From contig NZ_JAJKBG010000001.1 in NCBI RefSeq assembly GCF_022750635.1, positions 620,001 through 684,000 of the forward strand: a stretch of 64,000 nucleotides of DNA. Direction: 5' to 3'. This stretch comes from Brevundimonas pishanensis (GTDB lineage: Bacteria; Pseudomonadota; Alphaproteobacteria; Caulobacterales; Caulobacteraceae). The translations under genes and the position numbers were made by a program. This document shows, in pieces, positions 28,058 to 37,076 of the stretch (the first letter of the stretch is position 1; each line of letters opens with the position of its first letter). Under the pieces are notes generated by a model that saw only the letters and a program-made list of their open reading frames with translations, was not told the origin of the DNA and ran no database searches.

Positions 28058-30171
28058 CACGTCCTCTTCCCCCGGAGGTTGATCCCCTAAGAGAAGGCCT
28101 TAGCCTGCTGGCCGCAGAGCTGGGATGCAAGGCGACCGCCGCCATGCTGGGGGACGGCTTGCCGTTGGAAGACGGACGGCTGCCGCTGGATCAGGTCCGG
28201 CGGGCCATGCGCCGCGCGGGTTTGTCGGCACGCGTCGTGCCTCTGGCGCTCGATGATGTGCCCGAAGATTTGTTCCCGACGCTGGTGCTCCTGAAGAACG
28301 GACGCAGTCTCGTCTTTGCCGGTCGCGATGGCGACAACGCCATCGTCCTCAGCGCCTTTACCGATGGGGGTGCCAGCCTCATCAGTATGGAGCGACTGCG
28401 CAGCGCCTATTCCGGCCAGATGGTCTTTGCCCGCCCCATATATCGCAGCGACGAGCGGGCCGGTGCCTATGCCCGCCCTGGCAAGCGCCACTGGCTGCGC
28501 GGTGCGGTGGCGGAGGCCTGGCCCAACTTTATCGAGGTCGGCGCGGCGGCCATCTTTGCCAACCTTCTGGCCGTCGCCACATCCTTGTTTGCGATGCAGG
28601 TCTATGACCGCGTTGTCCCCACCTCAAACTTCCCCACCCTGTGGGTGCTGGCGTCCGGTGCCATTATCGCCATTCTGCTGGAGTTGTTGCTGCGCCAGTT
28701 GCGGGCCCATCTGCTAGAAGCGACGGGCAAGTCACTGGATCTGAAACTCTCGTCCCGCCTGTTTGAACAGGTGATGGCGGTGCGTCTTTCGGCCAAGCCG
28801 GGATCGACGGGAGCCTTCGCCAGTCAGGTCAAAGAGTTTGAGTCCGTGCGCGAATTCTTCACGGCCTCGACGGTCGCGGCGATTTCGGATGCGCCCTTCA
28901 TCCTGCTGTTCATCGGCGTGATCGCTGTTCTGGGTGGGCCGGTGGCGTTCGCCCCTGCCGCAGCCGTCATTCTGATGATCGTGCCGGCCTGGCTGATGCA
29001 GGCAAAGCTTGCTGAACTATCGCGCGAGAACCTGCGCGAGGGCGCGGTGAAACACGGTCTCCTGCTGGAGACGGTCGATAACCTCGAAGGCCTGAAGGCC
29101 GCGCGCGGCGAGGGGCGTAATCTGCGCCAGTGGGACTTGATGTCGGCCACGTTGGCCTCGTCCGGCCTCAAGAGCCGCAGTCTGTCGACAGCCCTTTCCT
29201 CTATCGGCTCCAGCGTTCAGCAACTGGCCTATATCGGCGCGGTGGTGATCGGCGTCTATCAGATCGCGGGTGGCCAGATGACCATGGGCGCGCTGGTGGC
29301 ATGCTCGCTGTTGGTGTCGCGTGCTGTGGCCCCTACCAACCAGTTCGTCGGCATTATGTCGCGCTGGCAGTATATCAAGGTTGCGCTCGAGGGGCTGGAC
29401 CAGTTGATGGCCGCCCCCGTAGAGCGCCCCGAGGACCGAAGCTTTACGCGCAAGACCGACATTCGAGGGCATTTCCGCATGGAAAACGTCGAAGTCCGGT
29501 TTGATCCGGAAGCCGCGCCTGTCCTGGATATAAACCAGCTCGAGATCATGCCCGGCGAGCGGGTGGCGTTGATCGGTAATAATGGTGCAGGCAAGTCCAC
29601 CTTGCTGAGAGTGCTGTCGGGGTTAGGCGACGTTACGGCAGGCCGTGTCCTGCTGGACGATATCAGCCTGACCCAGATCGATCCTGCCGACCGCAGGCAA
29701 GCCATTGGATACCTTCCCCAAGATGCGGTGCTGTTCCACGGCACCTTGCGGGATAATCTGACGCTTGATGGTGCGCGTCACTCCGATCAGGACTTGCTGG
29801 ATGCGCTGGATGCGGTGGGACTAGGCGTCTATGTGCGCGCTCACCCGCAAGGGCTGGACCTGCCGCTTGTCGGACGCAACAGCGTCTCGGGCGGCCAGCG
29901 TCAGGCCATTGGTCTGGCGCGAGTGATCCTGCAGGACCCGCGCATCGTCCTGATGGATGAGCCGACCGCGGCCTTTGACCAGAATAACGAAAACCGCCTG
30001 CTCGGCTTCCTTGCCCATTGGCTCGAAGGGCGGACGGTTTTCATCGCCACTCATCGCCGCTCTGTCCTGACGCTGACGAACCGCATGGTGGCCCTGTCCA
30101 ACGGCCGCGTCGTGGGCTCGGGGCCAACCACGGGTGCCAGCATAGGGGAGGCCCGTGCCGCCAATGGCTAG
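28054..30171 (+). CDS. LapB-like type I secretion ABC transporter with degenerate C39-like domain
   Basis: A 705-residue exporter half-transporter. Residues 15-130 form a C39-peptidase-like domain in which the catalytic Cys and His positions do not match (the motif region is ELGCKATAAML, with Gly where Cys is expected), so it likely binds substrate without cutting it. Membrane helices span about 150-450. The ATPase domain has Walker A GNNGAGKST at 508-516, an SGGQRQ signature, and Walker B VLMDEPTAAFD. It powers adhesin export together with the HlyD and TolC partners. It overlaps both neighbours, indicating one operon. Confidence 0.92.
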   Translation: MTRPLPPEVDPLREGLSLLAAELGCKATAAMLGDGLPLEDGRLPLDQVRRAMRRAGLSARVVPLALDDVPEDLFPTLVLLKNGRSLVFAGRDGDNAIVLSAFTDGGASLISMERLRSAYSGQMVFARPIYRSDERAGAYARPGKRHWLRGAVAEAWPNFIEVGAAAIFANLLAVATSLFAMQVYDRVVPTSNFPTLWVLASGAIIAILLELLLRQLRAHLLEATGKSLDLKLSSRLFEQVMAVRLSAKPGSTGAFASQVKEFESVREFFTASTVAAISDAPFILLFIGVIAVLGGPVAFAPAAAVILMIVPAWLMQAKLAELSRENLREGAVKHGLLLETVDNLEGLKAARGEGRNLRQWDLMSATLASSGLKSRSLSTALSSIGSSVQQLAYIGAVVIGVYQIAGGQMTMGALVACSLLVSRAVAPTNQFVGIMSRWQYIKVALEGLDQLMAAPVERPEDRSFTRKTDIRGHFRMENVEVRFDPEAAPVLDINQLEIMPGERVALIGNNGAGKSTLLRVLSGLGDVTAGRVLLDDISLTQIDPADRRQAIGYLPQDAVLFHGTLRDNLTLDGARHSDQDLLDALDAVGLGVYVRAHPQGLDLPLVGRNSVSGGQRQAIGLARVILQDPRIVLMDEPTAAFDQNNENRLLGFLAHWLEGRTVFIATHRRSVLTLTNRMVALSNGRVVGSGPTTGASIGEARAANG

Positions 30172-31354
30172 GAACGCCGCCGTCACCCGTCAGCTTCGCC
30201 GCGCGCTTGCCGACACGCGTGAGGGCGAGGCCCACCCGCTGGCTCGCCCCATATTGTGGGCCTGTGTCGGTGTGGTCTTTGCCTTTGTCGTCTGGTCGTC
30301 GTGGGCCACGGTGGACGAGGTGGTCCGCGGCGAAGGCAAGATCGTTCCCAACAGCCGCGTTCAGGTGATTCAAAGCCTTGAGGGCGGAATCCTGCGCGAC
30401 CTGCTGGTACGCGAGGGACAGGTCGTCGACGCGGGCCAGGTTCTGGCCAAGCTGGACGATACCCGCTTCAACACGGCGGCCGGAGAAACGGCGGCACAGG
30501 TCAACGCTCTGACGGCCGCTATTGCACGTCTGGAAGCCGAGGTACTGGGCCAGACCGAGATCAACTTCCCCTCGTCGATACCGGCCAACGATCCGGTGAT
30601 TACGTCCGAGCGGGCGTTGTTCCGCGCCCGTCGGCAGAACCTGAATGCCACGCTGGCCGCCCTGTCGTCGGAAACCGGCTATGCCCAACAGCAGTTGTCG
30701 CTGGTCAAACCGCTGGCCCAGCGCGGCGTGGTGTCCGAGGTGGAGTCTCTCAGACTGGGTAAGGACATTGCCGCCCTGACCGGACGCCAGACCGAGGTAC
30801 GCAACACCTATATGCAGGAAGCGTATTCGGAGCTGGCGGCCAAGAAGGCGGAACTGGCGGCCCAGACCCAGATCTTGAATCAGAGACGCGACCAGCTTGA
30901 CAGGACCGAACTGGTCGCACCGGTCAAGGCGCGGGTGAACGAGATCATGATCACCACGCGCGGGGGGGTGGTTCAGCCGGGTCAGGCGATCATGCAACTG
31001 ACCCCCGTAGAGGACCAACTCTTGGTCGAGGTGAAGATCCAGCCGCGCGACGTGGCGTTCCTACGAGAGGGCATGCCTGCGCGGGTGAAGATCACCGCCT
31101 ACGACTATACCGTCTATGGCGACCTGCCCGGCAGCGTCGAACAGATCAGCGAAGACACGATCGAAGAGGACACGCCACGCGGCAAAATGGCGTTCTACAG
31201 CGTGCTGATCCGGACGGACCGGGCATGGCTGGAGAAGAATGGCCGTCGCCTCCCCATCCGTCCCGGCATGGTGGCCCAGGTGGATGTGCAATCGGGTGAG
31301 CGCACCGTCCTGTCCTATCTGCTGAAGCCGCTTCTGAAGGCGAGGCTGACATGA
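30155..31354 (+). CDS. HlyD/LapC-family membrane fusion protein
   Basis: A 399-residue periplasmic adaptor. One N-terminal membrane helix (about 31-53) is followed by lipoyl-like halves (VRGEGKIVPNSRVQVIQSLEGGILRDLLVREGQVV and LVAPVKARVNEIMITTRGGVVQPGQ) flanking a long coiled-coil hairpin (about 105-245), then a beta-barrel region. It links the ABC exporter to the outer-membrane channel. The GTG at 30155 follows a GGGGAGG closely; ATG 30164 is an alternative start giving three fewer residues. The ORF overlaps the ABC gene by 17 bases and ends overlapping the regulator gene by ATGA. Confidence 0.92.
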   Translation: MPPMARNAAVTRQLRRALADTREGEAHPLARPILWACVGVVFAFVVWSSWATVDEVVRGEGKIVPNSRVQVIQSLEGGILRDLLVREGQVVDAGQVLAKLDDTRFNTAAGETAAQVNALTAAIARLEAEVLGQTEINFPSSIPANDPVITSERALFRARRQNLNATLAALSSETGYAQQQLSLVKPLAQRGVVSEVESLRLGKDIAALTGRQTEVRNTYMQEAYSELAAKKAELAAQTQILNQRRDQLDRTELVAPVKARVNEIMITTRGGVVQPGQAIMQLTPVEDQLLVEVKIQPRDVAFLREGMPARVKITAYDYTVYGDLPGSVEQISEDTIEEDTPRGKMAFYSVLIRTDRAWLEKNGRRLPIRPGMVAQVDVQSGERTVLSYLLKPLLKARLT

Positions 31355-33180
31355 GCGCGCCGCCCTATGCCTTGGCTCTGGAGGCCTACCCCGAGGGGCA
31401 GCGCATTCTGATCCGTGACTGGTCGCAACATGCGATGGGATCGCTGGAGACGTGGGACGAGGGCTTGTTGGCGGCACTGTCGAATCTACTCCCTCTTCCG
31501 CTGCCGGCGGCTATTCTTTGGGGCAGCGCAGGGCGGCTGTTTTTCAACGGGGCGTTTGAAAAAGCATTTCCCGATCGACGACTAGTGCAGGGGCAGGCGG
31601 TCGGAGAAATCTCCGATCCTCTGTGGAAGGCCTTGATCCGCCATCAGGCAGGCGCCGGTGAGACCATGATCCCCATCAACGGCACGCCCGAATGGTGGCA
31701 GGTGATGCAATCGCCCCTCAGCGACCGCGATGGCCAGATCAAGGGGCGGCTCAATCTGCTGGTAAACATCTCGGCCCGTAAACTGGCCGAGCAGGCTGTG
31801 AAGGCCAGCGAGGAAACCCTGCTCACGCTGATGGACCAGCGGCCGCGCTTCCTCTGGCGAAGTGATCCCAGTGGCCGACCCGTCTGGATCAACCGTCTCG
31901 GACGACAGTTCCTTGGCATCGAACGCTTGGAGACGGTTGAACCTGCCAAGCTGATGCTGGCACCCGATCTGGCTGTGATGGTGGCGGAAATGCACGAACA
32001 CACCAGCCGCCGCCAAGCCTTCGAAATGCAGGTGCGAGTGCGCACCAAAGACCAGACGACCCGTTGGTGCCTGTTGCACTTTACGCCCCTGACCGATGCC
32101 AAGGGGCGCATCCATGCATGGTCGGGCACGGGCACCGATATCCACCATTGGCACGAAGCGGCGACTGCGGCTTCCACTTTCCTGACCGAGCGCGGTGCCG
32201 AACGCAGCCCGGTCGACCGATACGGACGCGAACAGTTTGGATGGATCGTCGACGTCGAGACCGGACGGGTGCGCGCTCTGAACCCCCAAGCGGGCGACGA
32301 CTGGGGCCTACCCCGAGACGGTCCGCCCGAACTGTGGGCGGACTGGTTGATGCATCTGGCACCGGAACAGCGAGAGCGGGCGGACGATGCTTTGGGGCGT
32401 GCGGTCGAAGGGCTTCCGCTAGAGGATGTCTGGACCTTCACCACTGCCGCAGGGGTGGAGCGTCACGTCCATATGATGAGTTTCGCCATTCCCGATGCCG
32501 ATGGCGTGGTCCGGCAGATCGGCGGCGTCTTCTCGCTCCTTCAACGCCGCATGGAACAGCGGGTCTATCTGATCAATCTGGCGGGAAAGGTAGATCAGGG
32601 CTATTTCGCCAAGGAACGCGCCCTAGCCACGCTAGAAGTCCGGGTGCGCCGCTTCGACAGCTTTGAAGCCTTCGCCGTGGTACAGCAGGACCTGCGGCGC
32701 GGACTTATTGTCATTCGGGCCGAGCGGGCTTGCGCAGCGTTGAAGACGGCCCTGCCCATGCTGTCCCAGAACCGCGAGCGTTTCCCGTGGCTGGTGCTTG
32801 CCCAGCAGCAGGTCAGCATGGCCGATATCGTGGATATGATGCGCCATGGCGCGACCACCGTCCTTTCGGCCAAGACGGATCGAGCAGAGATTCGCGCGGC
32901 GATCCGTGCGGCCCTGCCGCCGCGTGATCCGATCGCACAGGTGCCGGTTGAACAGATCGACCGTCTCGAAAGCCTGTCATTGCGCGAGAGGCAGGTGCTG
33001 GACGGCCTGTTGGCAGGCGGCACCAACAAGGTCATCGCCGCCAATCTGAATCTCAGCCCCAGAACCGTCGAAACCCATCGCGCCCACCTGATGGACCGGT
33101 TGGGTGCAAGGTCACTTGCAGACCTTATGAGGATCGTCGGCCCGCAGTATCTGGCCATCCACGCCAAGCGGGCAGGCTGA
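31351..33180 (+). CDS. PAS / receiver-like / LuxR-HTH regulatory protein
   Basis: A 609-residue cytosolic regulator, translationally coupled to the HlyD gene. Three PAS-like regions are visible at about 40-145, 150-265 (WRSDPSGRPVWINRLGRQFLG, then RWCLLHFTPLTDAKGRIHAWSGTGTDI) and 285-400. Residues about 403-526 follow the strand-helix order of a FixJ-type receiver (VYLINLAG, FDSFEAFAVV, GLIVIRAE, FPWLVLAQQQVSMADIVDMMRHGATTVL), but the strand that should end in the phosphoacceptor Asp reads LIVIRAE. A GerE/LuxR helix-turn-helix (about 543-600, LSLRERQVLDGLLAGG, SPRTVETHRAHLMDRLG) closes the chain. It probably senses a signal and controls the adhesin genes; the target is inferred from position. 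Confidence 0.85.
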   Translation: MSAPPYALALEAYPEGQRILIRDWSQHAMGSLETWDEGLLAALSNLLPLPLPAAILWGSAGRLFFNGAFEKAFPDRRLVQGQAVGEISDPLWKALIRHQAGAGETMIPINGTPEWWQVMQSPLSDRDGQIKGRLNLLVNISARKLAEQAVKASEETLLTLMDQRPRFLWRSDPSGRPVWINRLGRQFLGIERLETVEPAKLMLAPDLAVMVAEMHEHTSRRQAFEMQVRVRTKDQTTRWCLLHFTPLTDAKGRIHAWSGTGTDIHHWHEAATAASTFLTERGAERSPVDRYGREQFGWIVDVETGRVRALNPQAGDDWGLPRDGPPELWADWLMHLAPEQRERADDALGRAVEGLPLEDVWTFTTAAGVERHVHMMSFAIPDADGVVRQIGGVFSLLQRRMEQRVYLINLAGKVDQGYFAKERALATLEVRVRRFDSFEAFAVVQQDLRRGLIVIRAERACAALKTALPMLSQNRERFPWLVLAQQQVSMADIVDMMRHGATTVLSAKTDRAEIRAAIRAALPPRDPIAQVPVEQIDRLESLSLRERQVLDGLLAGGTNKVIAANLNLSPRTVETHRAHLMDRLGARSLADLMRIVGPQYLAIHAKRAG

Positions 33181-33226
33181 CCCCGCGACCAAGTCGCTTG
33201 CAGTGACTGATTGTCGGGGAAACCCA

Positions 33227-33311
33227 TGGTGCCGGTGGTCGGACTCGAACCGACACTCCTTGCGGAACCGGATTTTGAGTCCGGCGCGTCTACCAATTCC
33301 ACCACACCGGC
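33227..33311 (-). tRNA. tRNA-Leu (anticodon CAA)
   Basis: The minus strand folds as an 85-nt cloverleaf with a long variable arm, as expected for leucine tRNA. The acceptor GCCGGTG pairs with CACCGGC; the D-loop region is TGGAATTGGTAGACGC; the anticodon stem CCGGA/TCCGG encloses CTCAAAA, giving anticodon CAA; the T-arm is GTCGGTTCGAGTCCGAC. The terminal CCA is encoded. It reads UUG codons. Confidence 0.96.
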
Positions 33312-33370
33312 ACGGTCTGGGAAGGAGGCGCAATCTAGCGATGCGCGGGCATTGGTCAATCCGCTTTGAG

Positions 33371-33400
33371 AAAGAAAAACGCCGCCCCGAAGGAGCGGCG
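33371..33400 (-). terminator. Terminator of the fumarylacetoacetate hydrolase family gene
   Basis: On the minus strand, GCGCCGCTCC and GGGCGGC pair over TTC/TTCG with one G-U pair, followed by TTTTTCTTT. It lies just past the stop at 33414. Confidence 0.82.
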
Positions 33401-33413
33401 CTTGACGGTGTGA

Positions 33414-34421
33414 TTATACCGGCGAAACCGTCTGTTCGATGGTGCCGAAAATGCTGTGATGTTTGTCATCCAGCATCTCGATGCGGACCACGTCGCCGTG
33501 CTTGAGGAAGCCGGTCTGGGCCGCCCCTTGCTGGATGGTCTCGACCATGCGGACTTCGGCGATGCAGCTATAACCCAGACCACCCTCGGCGACCGGACGA
33601 CCCGGACCACCGTCGGCGTCCTTATTGGATACCGTACCCGAACCGATGATCGTACCGGCGCACAGGGCGCGGGTCTTGGCCAGATGCGCGATCAGGGTGC
33701 CGAAGTCGAAGGTCATGTCGACGCCCGCATCGGCCTTGCCGAACGGCTGGTCGTTGATGCTGACAAGCAGCGGGCCGTGCAATTTGCCGTCCTTGAAGCG
33801 GTCGCCCAAAGCGTCCGGTGTCACGAATACAGGCGACAGGGCGCTGGCAGGCTTGGACTGAACAAAGCCGAACCCCTTGGCCAGTTCGCCGGGGATCAGG
33901 TTGCGCAGCGACACGTCGTTGACGAGGCCGACGAGGCGGATGGCTGACAGGGCCTCCTCGCGGCTGGCACCCAGCGGAACGTCGCCGGTCACCACGACGA
34001 TTTCGGCTTCCAGATCACAGCCCCACGCTTCGTCCTTGAGAGGGATCGCATCACGCGGGCCGAGGAAACCGTCAGAGCCGCCCTGATACATCAGCGGGTC
34101 GGTCCAGAAGGTCGCGGGCATTTCCGCGTTTCGCGCTTTGCGGACCAGTTCGACGTGGTTCACATAAGCCGAACCGTCCGCCCACTGATAGGCGCGGGGC
34201 AGAGGGGCGGCCGCTTCGCGCTCGTGGAAGCGACCACGCGGTACGGCTTCGTGCTCAAGGCTCTCGGCCAAGGTGCGCAGCAGAGGCTCGCAACGATCCC
34301 AGTCATCCAGAGCAGCCTGAAGAGTGGGGGCGATCAGGAAGGCGTCCGTGTACCAGTTCAGGTCATCGGAAACGACAACGAGGCGGCCATCGCGGCCATG
34401 CTTGAGCGATGCGAGTTTCAT
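33414..34421 (-). CDS. Fumarylacetoacetate hydrolase (FAH) family protein
   Basis: A 335-residue protein with a beta-rich N-domain (MKLASLKHGRDGRLVVVSDD) and a C-terminal FAH catalytic fold. Visible metal-site segments are WGCDLEAEIVVV (acidic ligands), VNDVSLRN and FGFVQSKPAS. Relatives hydrolyse C-C bonds in aromatic degradation, including fumarylacetoacetate itself in tyrosine catabolism; this N-domain matches the two-domain FahA-like form. No other tyrosine-pathway gene is adjacent, so the substrate is unproven. It is alone between two terminator/leader regions. Confidence 0.85.
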   Translation of the reverse strand: MKLASLKHGRDGRLVVVSDDLNWYTDAFLIAPTLQAALDDWDRCEPLLRTLAESLEHEAVPRGRFHEREAAAPLPRAYQWADGSAYVNHVELVRKARNAEMPATFWTDPLMYQGGSDGFLGPRDAIPLKDEAWGCDLEAEIVVVTGDVPLGASREEALSAIRLVGLVNDVSLRNLIPGELAKGFGFVQSKPASALSPVFVTPDALGDRFKDGKLHGPLLVSINDQPFGKADAGVDMTFDFGTLIAHLAKTRALCAGTIIGSGTVSNKDADGGPGRPVAEGGLGYSCIAEVRMVETIQQGAAQTGFLKHGDVVRIEMLDDKHHSIFGTIEQTVSPV

Positions 34422-34504
34422 GGAACAAAGCTAGTCGTAAATGCTGATTTCGCAAACGGATTCTGTCGCCCGTTTGCGAAATCCGGCAATACTGTCCAGC
34501 TTGT

Positions 34505-34783
34505 TCAGTTGATAGGGGCTGAAATCACAGCGCGGGCTTCGGCACCGGTCTGCAATGCAGGATCGCGGACCTCGACCTCGACGACGATGGCGCTGCCTTC
34601 GATGCCGTTATCCCAGAGGTATCGGCGTTCGACCTCGACCTCGCGACCGGACGGAGCCATGGCCTCATAGGTGTCGCCCCAGGGGGTGATCTTCTTCATC
34701 TCGACGAAGTGGAGACCGCAGGCGGCGTCCAGTTCTTCGAGAGCCATTTCGGACAGTTCGTTTTCGTGGGCCATCGGGGTCAT
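34505..34783 (-). CDS. Hypothetical acidic small protein
   Basis: A 92-residue soluble protein with an acidic helical start (ENELSEMALEELDAACG) and a beta-rich second half (REVEVERRYLWDNGIEGSAIVVEVEVRDPAL). No signal peptide. Neither the first ATG nor the fourth-codon ATG has a good ribosome site. No family recognised. It lies between the FAH-family gene and the isoaspartyl peptidase gene on the same strand, possibly transcribed with either. Confidence 0.55.
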   Translation of the reverse strand: MTPMAHENELSEMALEELDAACGLHFVEMKKITPWGDTYEAMAPSGREVEVERRYLWDNGIEGSAIVVEVEVRDPALQTGAEARAVISAPIN

Positions 34784-34844
34784 TTCGGTTTCAAAGAGGG
34801 CTGCAGATAGGCCCTCCCGCGAAGGAGGGCCAGTGGGCAGCCGA

Positions 34845-35954
34845 CTATTGGCGAACGCTCGGGGCTTCTTCGTCTGCGTAGATTGCCACGCGGGCGGCCG
34901 AAGTGCTGGAGACGGTACCGCGGTACATGCCCGATGTGTTCATCGAGAAGGCGACCGTGCCGTCGGGGGCCACCGCGATGACGCCGCCGTCCCCACCCAG
35001 ACGGCCAACTTCGGTGATTTCCGCATCGCTGGCCTGCTGCAGGGTCTGGCCGCTGGCCGTGCCGTGACAGATGTCGCGGGCGACCGTGGCGCGGATGAAA
35101 TACTCGCCTGCACCCGTCGCCGACACGGCGCACCCCTCAGCGTTGGACGCATAGGTACCGGCACCGATAACCGGCACATCGCCCACGCGGCCCCAGCGTT
35201 TGGCGGTCATGCCGCCGGTAGAGGTGGCGGCGGCAATACGCCCCTGCTGGTCCAGAGCGACGGCACCAACCGTACCGAATTTGCGCTCGTCCAGCGGCGC
35301 ATCGTTCAGGTTGAACGCCAGAGGTGCCGAAGGTCCGGTGGTGACAGGCTCCGGAGGTGCACCGCGCGGACGGGCCGGCAAGGGCGAGCCCGCATCACGC
35401 AAAGCCTTGAGCAGGGCCTGCCAACGGCTCTCGGTGAAGAAATAGGAGGGATCGACTTTTTCCAGACCGACGGAATCGCCGAACACCTCGGCACCTTCCC
35501 CGATCAGCATGACGTGGGGCGAACGTTCCAACACCGCGCGCGCAGCACGAACCGGATTGCGCGTGCGTGTCAGGCCAGCAACCGCGGCAGCATTCAGATT
35601 GGTGCCGTCCATGATGGCGGCATCCATCTCGTTGCGACCGTCGGAGGTGAAGACCGCACCCTTGCCGGCGTTGAACAACGGATTGTCTTCCAGCACTTTC
35701 ACGCTGGCTTCGACAGCATCGAGGGCCGATCCACCCGCGGCCAGAACGGCCTGCCCGGCGTCCAGGGCCTGTTGCAGCCCCTGGCGATACAGCGCGTCAC
35801 GCTCGGGGCTCAGTTGCGCACGCTCGATCACGCCTGCGCCGCCGTGGATGGCCAGTGCCCAACGACTTTCGCTCGCAGCATCATTGGCCATAACAGGCGT
35901 GGCCATCAGACCAAGGCCGAGGCCGAGCACAGCGCTTACGACAGACAGTTTCAT
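34845..35954 (-). CDS. Secreted isoaspartyl peptidase/L-asparaginase (Ntn family)
   Basis: A 369-residue plant-type asparaginase precursor. ATG 35954 follows a strong GGAGGG and starts a signal peptide with cleavage near VMA|NDAAS; longer frames to 36329 are not needed. The HGGAG motif is at residues 37-41. The autocleavage site is GTVGAV with nucleophile Thr228, and TSTGG follows in the beta subunit. Maturation splits it into alpha and beta chains that hydrolyse isoaspartyl dipeptides or asparagine. A Pro-rich linker (SPLPARPRGAPPEP) lies before the cleavage site. It should act in the periplasm. Confidence 0.92.
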   Translation of the reverse strand: MKLSVVSAVLGLGLGLMATPVMANDAASESRWALAIHGGAGVIERAQLSPERDALYRQGLQQALDAGQAVLAAGGSALDAVEASVKVLEDNPLFNAGKGAVFTSDGRNEMDAAIMDGTNLNAAAVAGLTRTRNPVRAARAVLERSPHVMLIGEGAEVFGDSVGLEKVDPSYFFTESRWQALLKALRDAGSPLPARPRGAPPEPVTTGPSAPLAFNLNDAPLDERKFGTVGAVALDQQGRIAAATSTGGMTAKRWGRVGDVPVIGAGTYASNAEGCAVSATGAGEYFIRATVARDICHGTASGQTLQQASDAEITEVGRLGGDGGVIAVAPDGTVAFSMNTSGMYRGTVSSTSAARVAIYADEEAPSVRQ

Positions 35955-36007
35955 CCAAAATCCCTCCGTTACCCAGCTAAGCCAGATACGGTGGGAGGGC
36001 TGGTTTG

Positions 36008-36217
36008 TCACCCGCCCTGAGCGATCTCGGACTGGAACTTGGTGCGCACGCGGTACCAGATGCGAAAGCCGATGAAGGGCAGGATGGCGCAGACGAGAGC
36101 CACGCACAGCACGGCCCAGAAGCCGCCCTGAATAGCGCGGACGCCAACAAACCAGGCACCCATCATAGCTGTCAGCGGGCTGAGCCAGGGAAGCCAGCGC
36201 GGCGTCTGAATGGGCAT
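36008..36217 (-). CDS. Small two-helix membrane protein
   Basis: A 69-residue protein from ATG 36217, with two hydrophobic segments (about 13-26 and 32-52) and a basic C-terminal end (WYRVRTKFQSEIAQGG). A longer frame reaching 36367 adds a poorly hydrophobic lead and is not preferred. It sits 53 bases upstream of the isoaspartyl peptidase gene, same strand. No family recognised. Confidence 0.55.
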   Translation of the reverse strand: MPIQTPRWLPWLSPLTAMMGAWFVGVRAIQGGFWAVLCVALVCAILPFIGFRIWYRVRTKFQSEIAQGG

Positions 36218-36445
36218 GGCGAGACTCGACAGCAAAGGTTGGAGATTTCGAGGACGCTTGAACACGGACGCAACCAGACTGGCGGATACTAACAACGTGA
36301 CGCGCGGGCGGCGCGAAAACGTCGAGCAAAAGCTATGCTGTATAAGGTTAAAGGACAAGATGGTCATACAGCCGCAGTTGGAGGCTCATGCCTCGCGTTT
36401 GGGATCACAGGTTGCTAGGGTCGACCTCTTCGCTGCCAAGCCGAG

Positions 36446-37030
36446 ATGAAGATGCTGCGTAAGCTTTATGATTGGGTCTTTTCACTGGCCCGCCATCGCC
36501 GTGCCACACCGGCGCTCGCAGCGGTGTCTTTCGCTGAAAGCTCTTTCTTTCCCATCCCTCCGGATGTGATGTTGGCCCCAATGGTTCTGGCCAAACCGGA
36601 GCGGGCCTATTTCTATGCGACGGTCTGTACCGTGGCCTCGGTGCTTGGCGGACTGCTCGGCTATCTGATCGGCCATTTCCTCGAGCCCGTGGGCATGTGG
36701 ATGTTGGCCACCATGGGAAAGGCCGAGGCGTTCGAGACGTCTAAAGCCATGTTCCAGCAGCATGGCGCGTGGGTGATCCTGATCAAGGGACTGACGCCGA
36801 TTCCGTTCAAGCTGATCACCATTTCGGCGGGCATCTTCAAGTTCAATCTGGCGCTGTTCATTGCCCTGTGCGTCTTGACGCGGGGGATGCGCTTCTTCCT
36901 GGTGGCATTTGTGCTCAAACGCTGGGGCGAGCCCATGCTGGCCATCGTGGAAAAGCGTTTGGCCCTGTTTACCGTGCTGCTGATCGTACTGCTTGTGGGC
37001 GGTCTTCTGGCTGTGAAGTTCGTCCATTAA
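36446..37030 (+). CDS. YqaA/DedA-type VTT-domain membrane protein
   Basis: A 194-residue polytopic protein of the VTT (SNARE-associated/DedA) superfamily. The re-entrant region FFPIPPDVMLAPMVLAKP (about 35-52) and LIKGLTPIPFKLITISAGIFKF (about 112-133) are the diagnostic paired motifs. Several further hydrophobic segments follow. DedA-like proteins influence lipid carrier or phospholipid flipping; the YqaA branch is poorly characterised. Two nearby ATG codons (36446 and 36452) could start it. dsbB and coq7 follow on the same strand. Confidence 0.85.
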   Translation: MKMLRKLYDWVFSLARHRRATPALAAVSFAESSFFPIPPDVMLAPMVLAKPERAYFYATVCTVASVLGGLLGYLIGHFLEPVGMWMLATMGKAEAFETSKAMFQQHGAWVILIKGLTPIPFKLITISAGIFKFNLALFIALCVLTRGMRFFLVAFVLKRWGEPMLAIVEKRLALFTVLLIVLLVGGLLAVKFVH

Positions 37031-37076
37031 AGAGCGCTGATGACGGGCACCCAATAGGCGGCTAAGACTGCCCGCT

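Noticed and set aside
33184..33196. Small hairpin GCGAC-CAA-GTCGC as terminator of the adhesin operon
   Set aside because: Only 5-bp arms and no T-tract; not enough to call.
33227..33311. tRNA-Leu as an integration site for an island carrying the adhesin operon
   Set aside because: The tRNA 3' end faces the operon, but I saw no copy of the tRNA end near 21.8 kb and no integrase; the codon use looks like that of neighbours.
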